From Lethocerus indicus (taxonomy: Eukaryota > Arthropoda > Insecta > Hemiptera > Belostomatidae): a stretch of 64,000 bases of DNA. The stretch's first letter is position 1. Each line of letters starts with the position of its first letter. Below the pieces are notes generated by a model. It was not told the origin of the DNA, ran no database searches, and worked only from the letters and a program-made list of their open reading frames with translations. The translations under genes and the position numbers were made by a program. Of this stretch, positions 12,232 to 24,208 are shown piece after piece. The stretch lies in the NCBI GenBank assembly GCA_019843655.1, contig JACDQD010000011.1, forward strand, positions 14,116,604-14,180,603. The letters are read 5' to 3'.

Positions 12232-13280
12232 AACTAAAATATCAACTACACATTAATCAAATCAAAGCTAACGCATTTAATCAACAGAAATATGATACTG
12301 TTTTATTATAACACAAATATTAACTATATTACTCTCCATAAGCATCCCTGCGATATATACGGGGCGAAAACAATGGGATTGTATTATGCAATTAGAAAAC
12401 AAAAGTTGAATGTAGTTCTGGGTGGTCCACGAGGGTTGGGGACATCATCAGCACTCGCCTACTTTGGCCTTTGATAGGCCGGTTAGTCCTAAAACCGCCA
12501 CAGTCAGCAACTGAATGCTGCCTAAGGGCCTCCAGTTTTTATGCGCACGCTCGGTGCTACTGTAACAAAATCTACGATGGTCAAACGGTTCAATATATTT
12601 ATTTATTATTCGACTCCATATTAGATACCATTAATCCTTCCGTTAATTAAGTCCTTCCAACCATCCTTAATGTTCCCTGGTTTGTTTCAAATCGCACCGT
12701 TCATGATCTCAGCTTACCGATATTTGGTGAATTTATAAAACCCGGCTCTTCATTCCCAGCTATTCCCTAATTCACTCGTCGGAGACCTCTACTCTGTATC
12801 CCATCCATTGTAGATCTTCTGCAGCCCGGATACACGCCAAAAGTGCTATCGTTGGTAAATCGTACTTACGACGAAGGGTGATCGCACAATAAATTAAAAA
12901 GAAAAAAATAAACGCCGCTTTCTGAAGGTCGGAGCTATCGTAATGTCCCGTCGTCGGGGCGTTATCAACGCGAGGGCTCGGGAATATTCCCGGGCTCGTC
13001 CAGATGTCGCTCTCTTCCCCTCCTTCCAGTCTGCGAGTCCCATGCCAGTCCCGGACCCAGCGTCGTAAATTAATCCGGGGATTTTACGGCTCATAGGCCT
13101 CTCCTCTCTCTCTCCCTCTCTGGGGGAGAAGGAGGCGGTCGTACAAAAACCAACGCCGACCGGATGCCAGAATTGAAAACAAACTGTTAATTCATTGGGC
13201 CGCCGAATCGCCGAAACAGATTCCGCTTCCAGCTTCAACATTTCAAGCTCTTCACCCCTACTGTAGCTGAATTATGCGGT

Positions 13281-13353
13281 CCGCGACTACTGAAGATGGG
13301 GAGAAGCAGAAAAACCTTCTTGCGAGAGGAGACGGAACAACGAGAAATCTAAA
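13281..13353 (+). mobile_element. Foldback MITE fragment (single arm)
   Basis: Matches the family core in order: GACTACTGAAGATGGGGAG, then GCAGAAAAACCTTCTTGC, then GAGAGGAGACGGAACAACG and GAAATCTA. It lacks the opposite arm and the outer terminus. A second short piece, GAGACCGGTCTAGC, occurs at 13,634-13,647. Confidence 0.6.
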
Positions 13354-16300
13354 GTCTAGTTTCCTTATTTCCGTGAAAAATAAATTTATTTTTACGGTGA
13401 TCCCAGCGCCATTAATAGGCCGATAAAAACGGAGGAAGAATACATTTTTGTAAATAACTTTTCTTTTAGTCCATAATTTATACTCCCGGATAGAAGTCCT
13501 TTGAAGTGATCAGCCGGGTAATAAGACAACAGTACGTAGTGAGATTTCCCAGAACCGTTTTTGGCCCCCGTCCACTCAAAGTGCCCACCCCAATAAACAA
13601 CAGACCGGGCGTTATTTACAATGGTCATAAGCCGAGACCGGTCTAGCTTCGAACATTTTCAAATCGGCAAACGCTCTTCTATTTTTTCCTGCTATCTGGA
13701 ACACCATTACCCTCCACCATCCGAGGAACAGCCGTCGGTAATATCCTACAGATTATCGCCGCATAAATCAGTGGCACTACAATTATCGAGACCGATTGTT
13801 AAGAACTTGGGCTTTCGTGCCGAGCGGATTAGCATTGCAAACTGTCGACGCGGCGTTTATGTGTGTCAATTGCGGGGTTGTTTTTAAGCCGAAATTCCAG
13901 ATTAAACGCCCGCCCCTGTTATAAATAAGAGCGTTCGGCTCGTTATTCGCAATCAACTCCCGCCGCGTTGAATGCGATTTCCGAACGGAGGCCGTAAGTT
14001 AAACAAGGCGGGACAAATACCCGTTAGTCGATCGGGGGCCTCGGCTGTGTAATTTCGAACTTGGGGTTCGGTCTAATTATCGGCGCGTTATCTCGCCTCG
14101 GAATAATGTTTTTATTTGCCCGACCCCGCCGCCTTCCTCAGAATCCAATCGGTCGCCAGTGAAATATCCCCCGGCGATAATTACACGCGTAGGCGTTTTC
14201 GTGCCCCGTATCGCGTAAGGAACAAAGGAGGTACACTTTTAAGCGCTCGTTACTCGAGGGCGGTACTAATGGGCCTCGAATCGACGACTCCTCCAGCGGT
14301 ACAGCCGGGTGATTTATGCATCAATAAACTCCGCCGAGGCCCACTTCAACGAGCCGATAATTGATTGCGATACGCCCCAATTAGGCCAACTTCGCGGTAA
14401 AGCGACGAAACGACTCCAAAACTATCGAAATGCTGTGTTCAAATTTCCCAAGTTCAAATGATCCCTGAAGAAACGAATACGAACAATACTTTAACGGCGT
14501 ATTATCCTACTCATCTATACTCCAAAAATTTATATGTAAATATAAAATCCCTCGATGGTCAGAAGGATAACACATTTTTTTTTATTTTCTTCGGCTGCGA
14601 AAATTTAAAATTTATTGAGACCGTTGTTGTCGCCCGCATTCCGTACCTACTTTTAGTACAGAATATTTAATTTCAGTCTACTGAAGCTTTTAAAATTAGC
14701 TGCGATTTGCGATTGGCACCGCTTTCGTTTTATACGTTCACTCGTTACTTTCTTCTCGCCGACAGCCCGGTCTATAAACGAGGTCCTCCGATAAAATCCC
14801 GCCGGTCCTTAGAGCGGAGACGACAGTGAGGACCGTGACCTTCTTCTTCGCCAGCCTTCGTTGACCCGGCTCTGGGTCCACATCTGGCATTCGTCCCAGA
14901 CATCGTAATTGTTTCCGCGTTTTCCCTTCCCATTAGAGCCGGCCTTAACGTCCGGCGTTCGGATCCGGACTAATGCCGACTTTGGGCCGAGATTTCTTGC
15001 TGCTTAAATACGCCCTGAAAGCCGAAAACGCGGCGGCAATAATAATAACGGGCGATGCAATTCTGCACGCCTCACGGACCTAATTGGTTCGATATACCGT
15101 GGAATATAACTGGATCGGGTTTCTCTTATCCGAGTCCTTGATCTATCGGGTAGTTCGGAGTAGGTGAAATTTTTTTTTACAAATTCGTCATGGACATCAA
15201 TATCAAATCATTTATAATTTTACACTGTACGTAACAAATTTCTTTTAGATGTAAGGCACTCTTAGTTACCACTCATTTTATTTAAGAACAGAAATAATCA
15301 ATTTTTTTATTATGCCTGTTATTTATGTTTCATCCGAATCCTAAAGACCATTGGACTATTATACCTTCAATGAATATTCACAGATAATTAACATATATCT
15401 GTCTTCAAGGACCAACGCAATAAAAATACAGATTCTAGGCCTTGGAATTGCATAAACCTTTAATGAGTGTTCTGAAATTAGTATCGATAGGTTAATCAGA
15501 TGGGTACATTTTAAATTGGTATTAATGAATTGTTAACACTGCTGTGGTGTAAGTCCACGCCCTTTCATATTGCCGTTAGCGGCTTTCACAACAACGCCTA
15601 TACGGTTCAATCATAGACCGAGAATGTTAATCGGGTTCACGCCCGCGATGTAAACTACCATGCAAAGGCGTACTGGTTTACAGGCCGGTCGCAACGCCTT
15701 ATCTCGCCTCCTTCGAGCGCCCGATCATTATTATTTACACTCTACCGTCTCCGGACTTGGGTTCAGACGAAGTAACATAAAGTCCCCGACGCCTTTATTA
15801 TACAGAACGAATGAATCTTCCGAATTTTCTCGGCCGTTGATTATTAATGTCCAATTTCGATTTATCAGTCCGGCTAACTCGTTTATGGCCCTACACTAGA
15901 GTGCCGGTCATTTTTTGGGAAATAATCGTGGATCGTAGTGCACTCGAGTGCATTCCATAGTGTTCAGGTATATGACATTATGGACGCATTTTTTGGCCAA
16001 AAATTTCCAACCTCAATGTAAGTCAACTATGCATATAAAGCATATTCGCCTATTTGAGAAAGCTGGGAAAGCGCGGTGGCTCCGATCAGTTTAATTAGGG
16101 CCCAGGGAGGACTCACATTACTACCATTTTTGTTTCTTTTTATTACTATTTTTCGGGCCCCCCTCAGAGAACCAGAACCCAGAAGCGACGCCGGTTGAAT
16201 CGCCAATGAGCCCCCCGGCGTTCCGTCCCGGACGGCGTTGAATGGAATAAAAAATAGAAAAAGACCCCCACTTTATACGGTCGACTCACAGAATCTCATT

Positions 16301-17100
16301 CCCCGGTGTCGAACTCGGTCCAAATTAAGTTCTCCTGTCGTAAACAGGAAAAGGACCGAGTCGAAAACCGACGTCTTAATTTTCTTCGAATCGCCCTACC
16401 GAAAAAAAAACCCTTCGGAAAATATTTTCAATTGAATCGTTACTAACGATTTAATAAACGCGTTCGATAATCGAATTCCATAAATTAGAGGCCAGTACAC
16501 AAACTTACTTTGCATAAATTAATCCTAAGATTCTTTCATGAACAACACGAATCGAAAAACATACGGAACTAAAATATTTTTTGAGGCCGCTGCAGAGTTT
16601 GGACATCATCGCGGTTCCGGCTTCCCAACAATGTCAGTAGAATGTCGTAGAGACGCAACAACATCAACATTAGCTGAAGCTCAGTGATTTTCATTGAGCA
16701 TAATGGTAAGAATCGGTTCAGCTTTAATAATCCAGTGCAAGATATTATTAATTTACGGTTGATTTTTGTACGTTTACAGCCTGCTATGTTAAATATTCAC
16801 TGTTTTCGTCAAAATATTTTTTTAAACGATTTTTTCCTCTGGTAGAAATTTTCTTCGGCATTTATACAACAACCGCGATTATGGCCAGATAATTTCGGCA
16901 TGAATATTATAATAGGGGCCTAATAAAATCGGCGTTAACAGATAAACACGGGTATCGGAGAGCCCGGTTAATAATACGGATCCATAATTTTAATCTGATT
17001 AGTCCGATACAAAAGGTAATACTGTTCGGCGGTGCCTTGTACAGGCGGATGTATTCGGAGCTGAGCGTGTTGACACTGAAGGGAGGCGAGGGGCCTTCGG
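13354..17100. other. Gene-free stretch
   Basis: GC-rich DNA with high CpG and many GATAA motifs between 13.6 and 15.1 kb, and more AT-rich DNA from 15.1 to 16.9 kb. I see no splice-bounded reading frame with a recognisable domain and no further transposon apart from the 14-bp MITE core piece at 13,634. Confidence 0.45.
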
Positions 17101-17116
17101 CGTAGACTTCGACACC

Positions 17117-17161
<45 letters not shown>

Positions 17162-17184
17162 GAGAGAGAGGAGGAGGAGGAGGA
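17117..17184. repeat. (GA)n-(GAG)n microsatellite
   Basis: About 54 bp of GA dinucleotide with one interruption, followed by GAG/AGG trinucleotides. The minus-strand 228-codon frame across it (16,907-17,593) owes its length to this Leu-Ser repeat and is not a gene. Confidence 0.95.
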
Positions 17185-17397
17185 TTAGAATTTCAGATGC
17201 GAACACAGACGTTGTTATGCAAATGGTAAGAGCCCGGGGGGTGAGAGGGCGCACGGGGTACGTCCAATCAGAAGACATTGAGTCCCTACGGCGAGCAGGG
17301 TGGCCCTGTGGACAACACCCACCAAATTTACACAAAGGACTTAAAATAATTATCCGACTTGACTGATAAGTAAGCATTTGTAATAAAATCAAAATCC

Positions 17398-17460
17398 GCT
17401 CGCCGGCTTGCTCTTTTGCTAGACCGGTTTCGGCTGCTCGCCTCCTTAATCCGACTACAG
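17398..17460 (-). mobile_element. Foldback MITE fragment (single arm)
   Basis: Reads as the reverse complement of the family core: GCTCTTTTGCTAGACCGG, TTTCGGCTGCTCGCC, and a degraded CTTAATCCGACTACAG where other copies have CTTCAGTAGC. Only one arm survives. Confidence 0.65.
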
Positions 17461-17844
17461 TAAAATCGTGCATGACTGACGAAAAGCTACTGCATGAGGC
17501 GACGCACGCATCCGTTCCCACGTGCAGAAAAAGAGTTATAAATGAAAGTAAAAACTTATTTTTTTCTCCGATTCCAAAATACATTTGTCTCATGAATATT
17601 TGTCCCGTTCTGTTTCAGCTTTAAAAGAACGAAATAACAATTTTGAATAAGAAATGAAATATGTTCAACCGTACAAAGTATGACTACATCACATAAAAGT
17701 CAAAAAGTCCTTTGCCTCCTCATTTTGAAATTGAGTACTTTAAATCTTCATTGCTTCGACACTTAAGAACTATGCGTTATGTTATAGATCAGGACAGTTA
17801 TCAAACCGAAATCTTACTCACTCTTATCAATCGAATTGTCCCAA

Positions 17845-17880
17845 ATTGTGTACTTACCTGAAACAAAAATTAAGCTCATT
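17845..17880 (-). promoter_or_regulatory. Candidate recursive splice site (ratchet point)
   Basis: On the minus strand the sequence is CTTAATTTTTGTTTCAG followed directly by GTAAGTACA. That is a pyrimidine-rich acceptor ending in CAG, fused to a perfect donor with no exon between. The boundary is 17,858/17,857. The CTTAAT before the tract is a plausible branch point. This arrangement is the known signature of recursive splice sites in very long introns, described in Drosophila and vertebrates. It lies 19.7 kb downstream of, and on the same strand as, the exon at 37,546-37,686, as expected if that gene's first coding intron spans this region. It could also be a chance match. Confidence 0.5.
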
Positions 17881-20835
17881 AGCTATGGATGAAGTAAACA
17901 ATTGTACAATATATAAATTAAACATAATTATATAAATATATATAAATAGACATAATATAATAACACAAAATATTTTTTCTGTTTCTATATAGCAGCATAT
18001 TGCGCGAAACTTACTAGACTCGTTTTCAAACATTTGCTGGCAAATTTACTTATATTAGCAAATTCGAGGATATTAAATTAAATATTGCTATTTATTGATA
18101 AACCAAAATCAAATATTTCCATAATATTTCTGAATTTAATCACAGCCCTCTGCTTCCTGTTCCCTAATCTTTAATAATTCTTTAAAAGGTTAATTTTCAA
18201 CAGATAACCTGCCCCGCTGATAAACTTTAGTCGGCAGGAAATATTTATGTCCCTGTAATTATGCTAATCGTATTTGTCGATCTTATCCTAATTTTATGTC
18301 CGCGATAAGAAAATAAAAGGAACAAAATCCGGGCGTCGGGCTCGTGTATATCGGTTACGATAGTACCGTGTATGTTGGGTAAATGGGGTCATGGGCGATT
18401 TTCAAGACATTTTAATGAGCGATATAAATTTAAATCGAATGAATTCTAATTATCTTCAATTGCGAAAACGCCAGTTAAAGGGCGTTCGTCGGTAATAACA
18501 GAGTACAACACACAGCAATGCCGCGTTGTGTACACAGAACTAGTCGAAAACAACCAAGTACTAATGAAATTCGGTTCGCTCATCAATGAGCAATTACAAC
18601 TCTTTTATACAAGTACGCGTAATTATACTAGACAATCTTTTATGTATGCAATTAGTTAGCTATACCGTAGATGGTCACATTCTGTCCTACTGCCAAATGA
18701 AGTTCATTTCATTGCTGCCTCGAGTGCTTCCGTTTTTTCCTCAGTGCAAAACAATGCATTCTATTTCAAAACCTGTAGCGGTCTGTTCCGATATGGTTCG
18801 ATATTCTCACGCCTGAGCGAAGAGCCTATTTTTGCGAGGAATGAAGTAAGTATAAGTTTTTCATATTTATTTATTCAATAATTCCTGAGCCGGCCGCGGT
18901 CACCGGCTCCCGCCTGTAATTCTGAGAGAGGATTATCATAGGAGTAGAAGGTCGTATAAATGAGTTATAACTTCGAATCGATTGCAAAATACTGCAATTC
19001 CATCCCAGATGGAAGTCGGTCAGCCCAGAATGAATTTTAATGATCGCCATTGAGCAGAGAAAACAGGTTGGCGAATAAGCGAGTGTCGGCCGACTGCCAC
19101 TCCCCGTGAAGAATTCCCTCCCGAATAATTAATACAATGTTTAATTCATGTTCGACCCTTTATTTTTCCTATTAGGCCAGGTTTTAATTGACTCATACAC
19201 GGCTGCGGCGCGATCCTTCATAAAACATTTTTCACGGGGGGAGTAGCCAACTTTTTTCTTTTTCTCTGGCATCAATCTAACGGACAGATCAATGACTCTA
19301 ATGCGGAAATAATTTTTGTTAAAATAAAAACGATTCATGGGCGTCCAATTGTCATCGAAGCTTCGGATTCTGTAATTACCCTGGTGGACAGTTAGAGCGC
19401 GGAATGCTATCCAGTTTCCCGGTACGAAATAATGGCCGGTACCGGCAAGCGTTATTACTATAGAAGACTGGGTAGGCAGAGGCTTTCCTCGCTCTAACTC
19501 AGCGGGAATAGTTTTTATGACCGATGAGAGGGGGCAAGCTCCGCTCTGACCGCTATCTGCCCTATCACAGCTTCCCCCAGCCACCCCGGCCCATTTCTTT
19601 TTCTCTCGCTTTCTTCCAACTTAACTTGGGCTTAACAAAAATAAGCTCTAACAATCCCCACTTCAAGGACCCTTCGATTCCGCATTCGAGCGAGTTAAAA
19701 CGACTCAACCTTAACGCTATCGATACTAAAGTCTCCAAAATAGATAAATCTTTGAATGTTGTTCTGCCAATTATATCTACCAGAGCTCGGTGGAATGCGC
19801 TAATGAGCTATTAATTAAATGCCGACCGTTGAGGAATGCGAATTATCGGCAAACCGGCGGACAATTTATTTCTTCGATATCGAGTTCAATGTAAACACGA
19901 ATGTAAGCTTATACTTTACTGTATTTAATGATCAGTTGTAAAGAATTGGTTCCAGACGGCCCGGAAATTGATTATCGGCTAAGCCCGGGTCATAATTAAA
20001 TAAGCTAAACTACCAGCTAGGAATTATTAATTATTTTTATAGGGGAGGTGGGAGAGGGGGACGAATAAACAGAGGCGGTCCCCACAGAGGTTAATTGATT
20101 CACCTCGGGTTTTCCTAATTGATAGTCGAGATTCCAGTTTCGAACTCGAGCCCCAATAAAGTTCCCGAGGAGCCGTTCGGGAACATGAAAAGATACCTAT
20201 TCGAGGGGGCTAAATAAAAGGCGGCCCTGGACTTGATGGACTTTATTTGTCGACGAAGCTCCCAGGACGGGCCCCGGATGGGTTTTCGATCCGGCCGCTA
20301 AGTGGCCTGGGAATTTCGACATTAACTTCCACTAGGGCAGGGCGGAAAGGGACCGAGGTCTGAGCCGACTACGGAATTTCGTTTAAATCACTCATTATTA
20401 CGAGCCGACTCGTATTTTTATACGGGATCCCGCTACTTGGGTCGTGAGTGGACCGCTCATATAGTTAGTGGCGGCGAGCGAGCGAGAAACCGCCGCGACT
20501 GAATTCTAATGAAGAGCCTCGAGTTAATGAACTAATCTATTCTAATGAAACGAGTCCGTTCCGGAAAAAATGCCTTGAAAGCGATAAAACATTTTGGAAT
20601 ACCCGTTTCTCCCTTCACTGTGACAGCGCTGACAGAATACCCCACAGGCACAATCATCAAAATTCCAATCTTAGAAGCAACAATCATATAACAGTACGTC
20701 TTACGATTTTAATTAAAACCTGAACTGTCTCAGAAAACGAAATTCGATACAGAGGGTAATTGCTCAAACCCTAACGATTCAGGAAGATTCAAAATGTTTA
20801 AAAAATATAAAAATTAAAGTTACTTATATTTTTTA
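17881..20835. other. Gene-free stretch
   Basis: AT-rich to about 18.3 kb, then GC-richer with many GATAA motifs. Frames of 76-147 codons (18,586, 19,141 and 19,524) have no recognisable domain, and two of them overlap on opposite strands. Confidence 0.45.
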
Positions 20836-21186
20836 ATGTAGATATCGTTTTTTTCTGTCTCCTCTCGCTGGTTTGGTCTTTGCCCCCCCTTTTGACCGAC
20901 AATCCGACAAAGACTTGGAGCCGGTTAAAAAATCCTCCCCCAACACAAATAAGACAAACATCCCCAAAAACACAGTAACAAGACACGTATATACACACAC
21001 AACAAACACCACAGTACAAGTGACAGTGACAGTGCAGTGAGGATGCCAAAAACGCAAAATTCCAACAAAAAAAAATTCCACGCTCATTTGGAATGTCCCA
21101 AAAGTGACTAATACCGCTACTGAAGATGGCGAGCAGAAACACACAAAACACGGTATTCCAACCCTTCGCAGTCAACAAAACATGTA
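20836..21186 (-). mobile_element. Foldback MITE, copy B
   Basis: The interior runs on the minus strand and is closely related to that of the 27.9-kb copy (GGCATCCTCACTGCACTGTC, then the TG-rich segment and GTGTTTTTGGGGATG). The right side carries TAATACCGCTACTGAAGATG and GTATTCCAACCC, ending near ACAAAACATGTAT. The right arm has lost about 35 bp of the core (GGCCGAAACC to GAGAGGAG). The left arm retains CTGTCTCCTCTCGCTGG but lacks the outermost terminus. Overlapping minus-strand frames of 103 and 126 codons here are read-through of the TG-rich interior. Confidence 0.8.
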
Positions 21187-22792
21187 TTCTAAATTATAGT
21201 TTTCACTTATGTCTATATTTATTAACTTATTTTAAAATAAAATTTAAAAAAAATTTAATTCTTCGCCCACGGAGAGTTGAGGTCTAGTCCTACTGGTTTG
21301 GCGAAGACGGGGGGAAGAGAGTGACTGGGCTCGCACCCGGAAACCGGACCGTTATCGCCGCCGCCGGAAAGAGGAATAAAAGGAACTGCGGAGAAATACT
21401 AAATCATCCGATTTAAAGTTGGGCGGAGCTGTCCACGGTAATAGCGCCCCGCCAACCTAGGTGAGAGGGGGTCGGAACGGGGCGGTGTGTCTTCTTCGCC
21501 CCAAATTGGAGACCTGTGTTAATCCAATTAGTATTTGATTGGGGCCCCTAGGTAGGCCCAGATAGGCCCCCGTACTCTCGGCCTTATCGCCGGATCGAAG
21601 CCGAAGGAGAAATCTCCCGCTCCATCTCCTTCTTAAATCGACGACGATAAACGCGTCATATATTTCATGCGCGTACTGCCCGTCGGAACGGAAAAAAAAA
21701 ATAGGAGTGAAATTGGGACAATTAAACGGGACCGGTATAGGGGAATGTAAAGGCGTCCCACATAATAACAATTAAACCACTCTACCTCCTGAAATGAATA
21801 TTCGATTTTTACATCATAAACATGACGCTGTTAATTACCAGGTAGTTCAAATTCGTGGCTAATTACGACCTAATTTTTAAAAATTCGATGAACGAAATAA
21901 TATCATCAACAGTGTTTTTGAAGATGTTTATATAGTTTAGTGGGAATATTATAAGACGTAATTAATCAAAAGTCATTACGGCTGTGAAACGTGTACTGTA
22001 TATGTAATTTTTATCCCTATTTCCTTCGTTAAAACATTTTATAAGTGAGACATAAAGTACAAATGGCTCTTGTGAACATTCATATTTTTTTAAAACATTC
22101 GCACGAGGTTACAACAGTAATTAATACTGGAGGATTGGAACGAATAGAAAAAACTTTACTCGCCTACCTTAAAACAAATAGGTCTGGCAGAGTTGAAAAA
22201 ATAAAGGATATATTTTGTTAATTACCTTCTTTAAGACTCAAGAGGGGTTTATTTCCCGCTGGCTTTATTAAGCCACCAATATAAGTACTTGAACCGATCA
22301 CGAGTGAAGGCTCGTAAACTAAAGTAGACTCATTAGAGGACCGACAATAATACGGCGGGAAGGCGGAGGAAGGCCTTCGAGAGGCTTCTTCAGCGCCAAA
22401 TGCGCCAAAGTCCCCCCGCCCCGAGTCCACCACCCTTCGATCGTAAAAGACCCGGTTTTTTGCATCCTTTCAACGACCTGGACGTCTGGAGTGACGCAAT
22501 AGGCGGGCGGCGGACCACCGTGGGAGCGACCGCTGAAGGGGTCGGCAAAAAACCGCTTCGGCAGAGGGCGGCGACAGACAGACCTCGTCCGGAGAGGGAG
22601 CGTGAACGTTTCCGCGAGCCCCCCAACACGTGTCGCCTCCCACAGCCGGCTCCACAATTATCCAGCCCGATTGTTGACAGCGCCCGATGCTGGTGGGGCT
22701 CCACAGACCATGGGAACTGTACGGGTCTTAGGCGACAAGTTACGCAAAAAATTACCTCCGTTCCCGTCCAGTCAGAATAGAAATACATCCCA
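21187..22792. other. Gene-free stretch with GC-rich patch
   Basis: The patch at 22,320-22,790 is open in several frames on both strands (61-132 codons) because GC-rich sequence has few stops. No frame shows a recognisable domain. Confidence 0.45.
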
Positions 22793-22803
22793 TTGGGACA
22801 CCC
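22793..22803 (-). repeat. Stray 11-bp copy of the mariner-like terminus
   Basis: TTGGGACACCC is the exact reverse complement of GGGTGTCCCAA at 22,809-22,819, from which it is separated by 5 bp. It lies just outside the intact element and looks like the terminus of a second, otherwise deleted copy. Confidence 0.5.
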
Positions 22804-22806
22804 ACA

Positions 22807-23286
22807 AAGGGTGTCCCAAAATTAACGCAAGATTGGAATTTGCCACCACTCTTGCAGTAAAGTTGGTAACCCTATTAAAAAAACTATTTGACGGCTGAAG
22901 GTTTAGGGTTAGTACAAATGGTGCGTTACACGATAGAACAACGTGTTGTCATTGTTGAACAATATTTAAAAAATAATGAAAGTTTGGCAGCCACAGTCGG
23001 AATAGTGATTTAACTTCGTCAACTGTGAAGAGAGTAATTCAAAATTTCGGGCAGACCGGATAAACACACTGGTCGTCCAAAAACAAGCCGTTCAAATGTC
23101 AATATCGAAGGATTTTTCGAACAAAATCATTTTTAGCGACGAAGCAAATTTTCACCTCGATGGTGATGACTCCATATATACAAACCCTGAACTATCGGCT
23201 GTCAAATGGTTTTTTTAATAGGGTTGCCAACTTTACTGCAAGAATGGTGGCAAATTAAAATCTTGCGTTAATTTTGGGACACCCTT
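22807..23286 (+). mobile_element. Tc1/mariner-like MITE, copy 1 (deleted transposase)
   Basis: Terminal inverted repeats of about 115 bp start AAGGGTGTCCCAAAATTAAC and end with the reverse complement. The right end abuts TA, and the left flank is CA where a TA target is expected. The interior is a wreck of a transposase gene. The plus strand reads MVRYTIEQRVVIVEQYL then KNNESLAATVG, like the N-terminal helix-turn-helix of arthropod transposases annotated as DUF4817. A stop follows, then a GRPKTSRSNVNIE-like piece, then IIFSDEANFHLDG, which resembles the catalytic-domain segment around the second Asp of DD(D/E) transposases. Most of the catalytic domain is missing, so it is non-autonomous. Confidence 0.85.
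22921..23208 (+). pseudogene. Remnant mariner-like transposase
   Basis: Three collinear pieces remain in different frames: an HTH-like N-terminus starting at the ATG at 22,919, a GRPKTS-type linker near 23,065-23,110, and SDEANFHLDG near 23,133-23,165. In-frame stops (for example after VGIVI) and large internal deletions disable it. The family assignment rests on the spacing and sequence of these motifs and on the surrounding terminal repeats. Confidence 0.7.
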
Positions 23287-23288
23287 TA

Positions 23289-24160
23289 TAAGAGCGATAT
23301 TCTCCGGAGTTCTACATCGAAACGATTTAGACCCCGAAGCCGCCTTAAGTGTGCCATGAATTGGGTGGGGTCCAAATGGTATGTTCTCCCTTTATTTGCT
23401 GTGGTCGCTAAGGTATCCGGCCGCCCTACTATCCTATACCTTTCCACTTACGCGAACATATTGGTTGGAAAGGGGTGAAACCACCCCTAACTTCCCTTGC
23501 CCGGGTCACTTATGAATTGGTCACCACTAAGTGAAGATACCACAGTCATACTGTATTACAATTAAAAATAATTTTCTTCGAATATACGTACGATATCGTA
23601 GACAATATAAAAATGTTCTCTGATAAATGCGCCGATATAATAGCTGTGTGCACAATTCTGTCCGACTTCAATAGAGTCGGACTTGCCGCAGAGAATTACA
23701 GCCGCGTGCAGATTTTGTGGCGATTCTCCAATTCGGGAAGTAACCGAGCCATTACTTGGGGTTGACTAAGCGAGTCCCTTACTTATTATGCCCGGCCACG
23801 ACAATCATGGAATGAGAATATAACGAATGACAATGAAAAGATAGAGTCATTGTGACATCCACGTCCACGTCCACGGTCATAAAAAGTTATCAACAATTGT
23901 ATGATTCCATTCGCATAAACAACCCGTATAATAATAAAAATTAGGCACGAATACCTCAACAATAATTCCCACATCACCCTTCGGAGCTATATGTAATTCC
24001 GCATTAGTACTTCATGATCCATTTTTCTCCGATCTGAGTTTTAATAACAGATATGATTCAACTTGTGAAACGGAAACGGCCCGAAATGGTCAGCGAGGTG
24101 TTAAATAGCACAACCTTCGCACTACCCATATTTGGTATTTATACTTCAACACGAATCGTC

Positions 24161-24208
<48 letters not shown>

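Larger units (their letters stand above)
7960..13280. other. Gene-free GC-richer stretch
   Basis: No exon or transposon is recognised. It holds a (GA)11 microsatellite (8,129-8,150), a GC-rich patch at 8,240-8,530 that is open in several frames, two adjacent stem-loops (9,668-9,711) and an AT hairpin (12,194-12,231). Frames of 60-115 codons here overlap on both strands and lack recognisable domains. Confidence 0.5.

Noticed and set aside
16907..17593. 228-codon minus-strand frame
   Set aside because: Its length comes from a GA/GAG microsatellite translated as Leu-Ser repeats. There is no domain or splice context.
19905..19960. AATTGGTTCCAGACGGCCCG resembling a homeodomain WFQ-N-R motif
   Set aside because: Upstream sequence in that frame contains stops, and the following residues do not fit a homeodomain.
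20798..21178. Minus-strand frames with Cys/Val-rich hydrophobic product, similar to one at 27,969-28,283
   Set aside because: The protein-level similarity only reflects the shared TG-rich interior of two MITE copies. The frames differ and no start or stop is conserved.
22218..22898. Cluster of frames up to 132 codons in five frames
   Set aside because: Same reason: GC-rich stop-poor sequence with contradictory frames and no motif. Its right end overlaps the mariner-like element.
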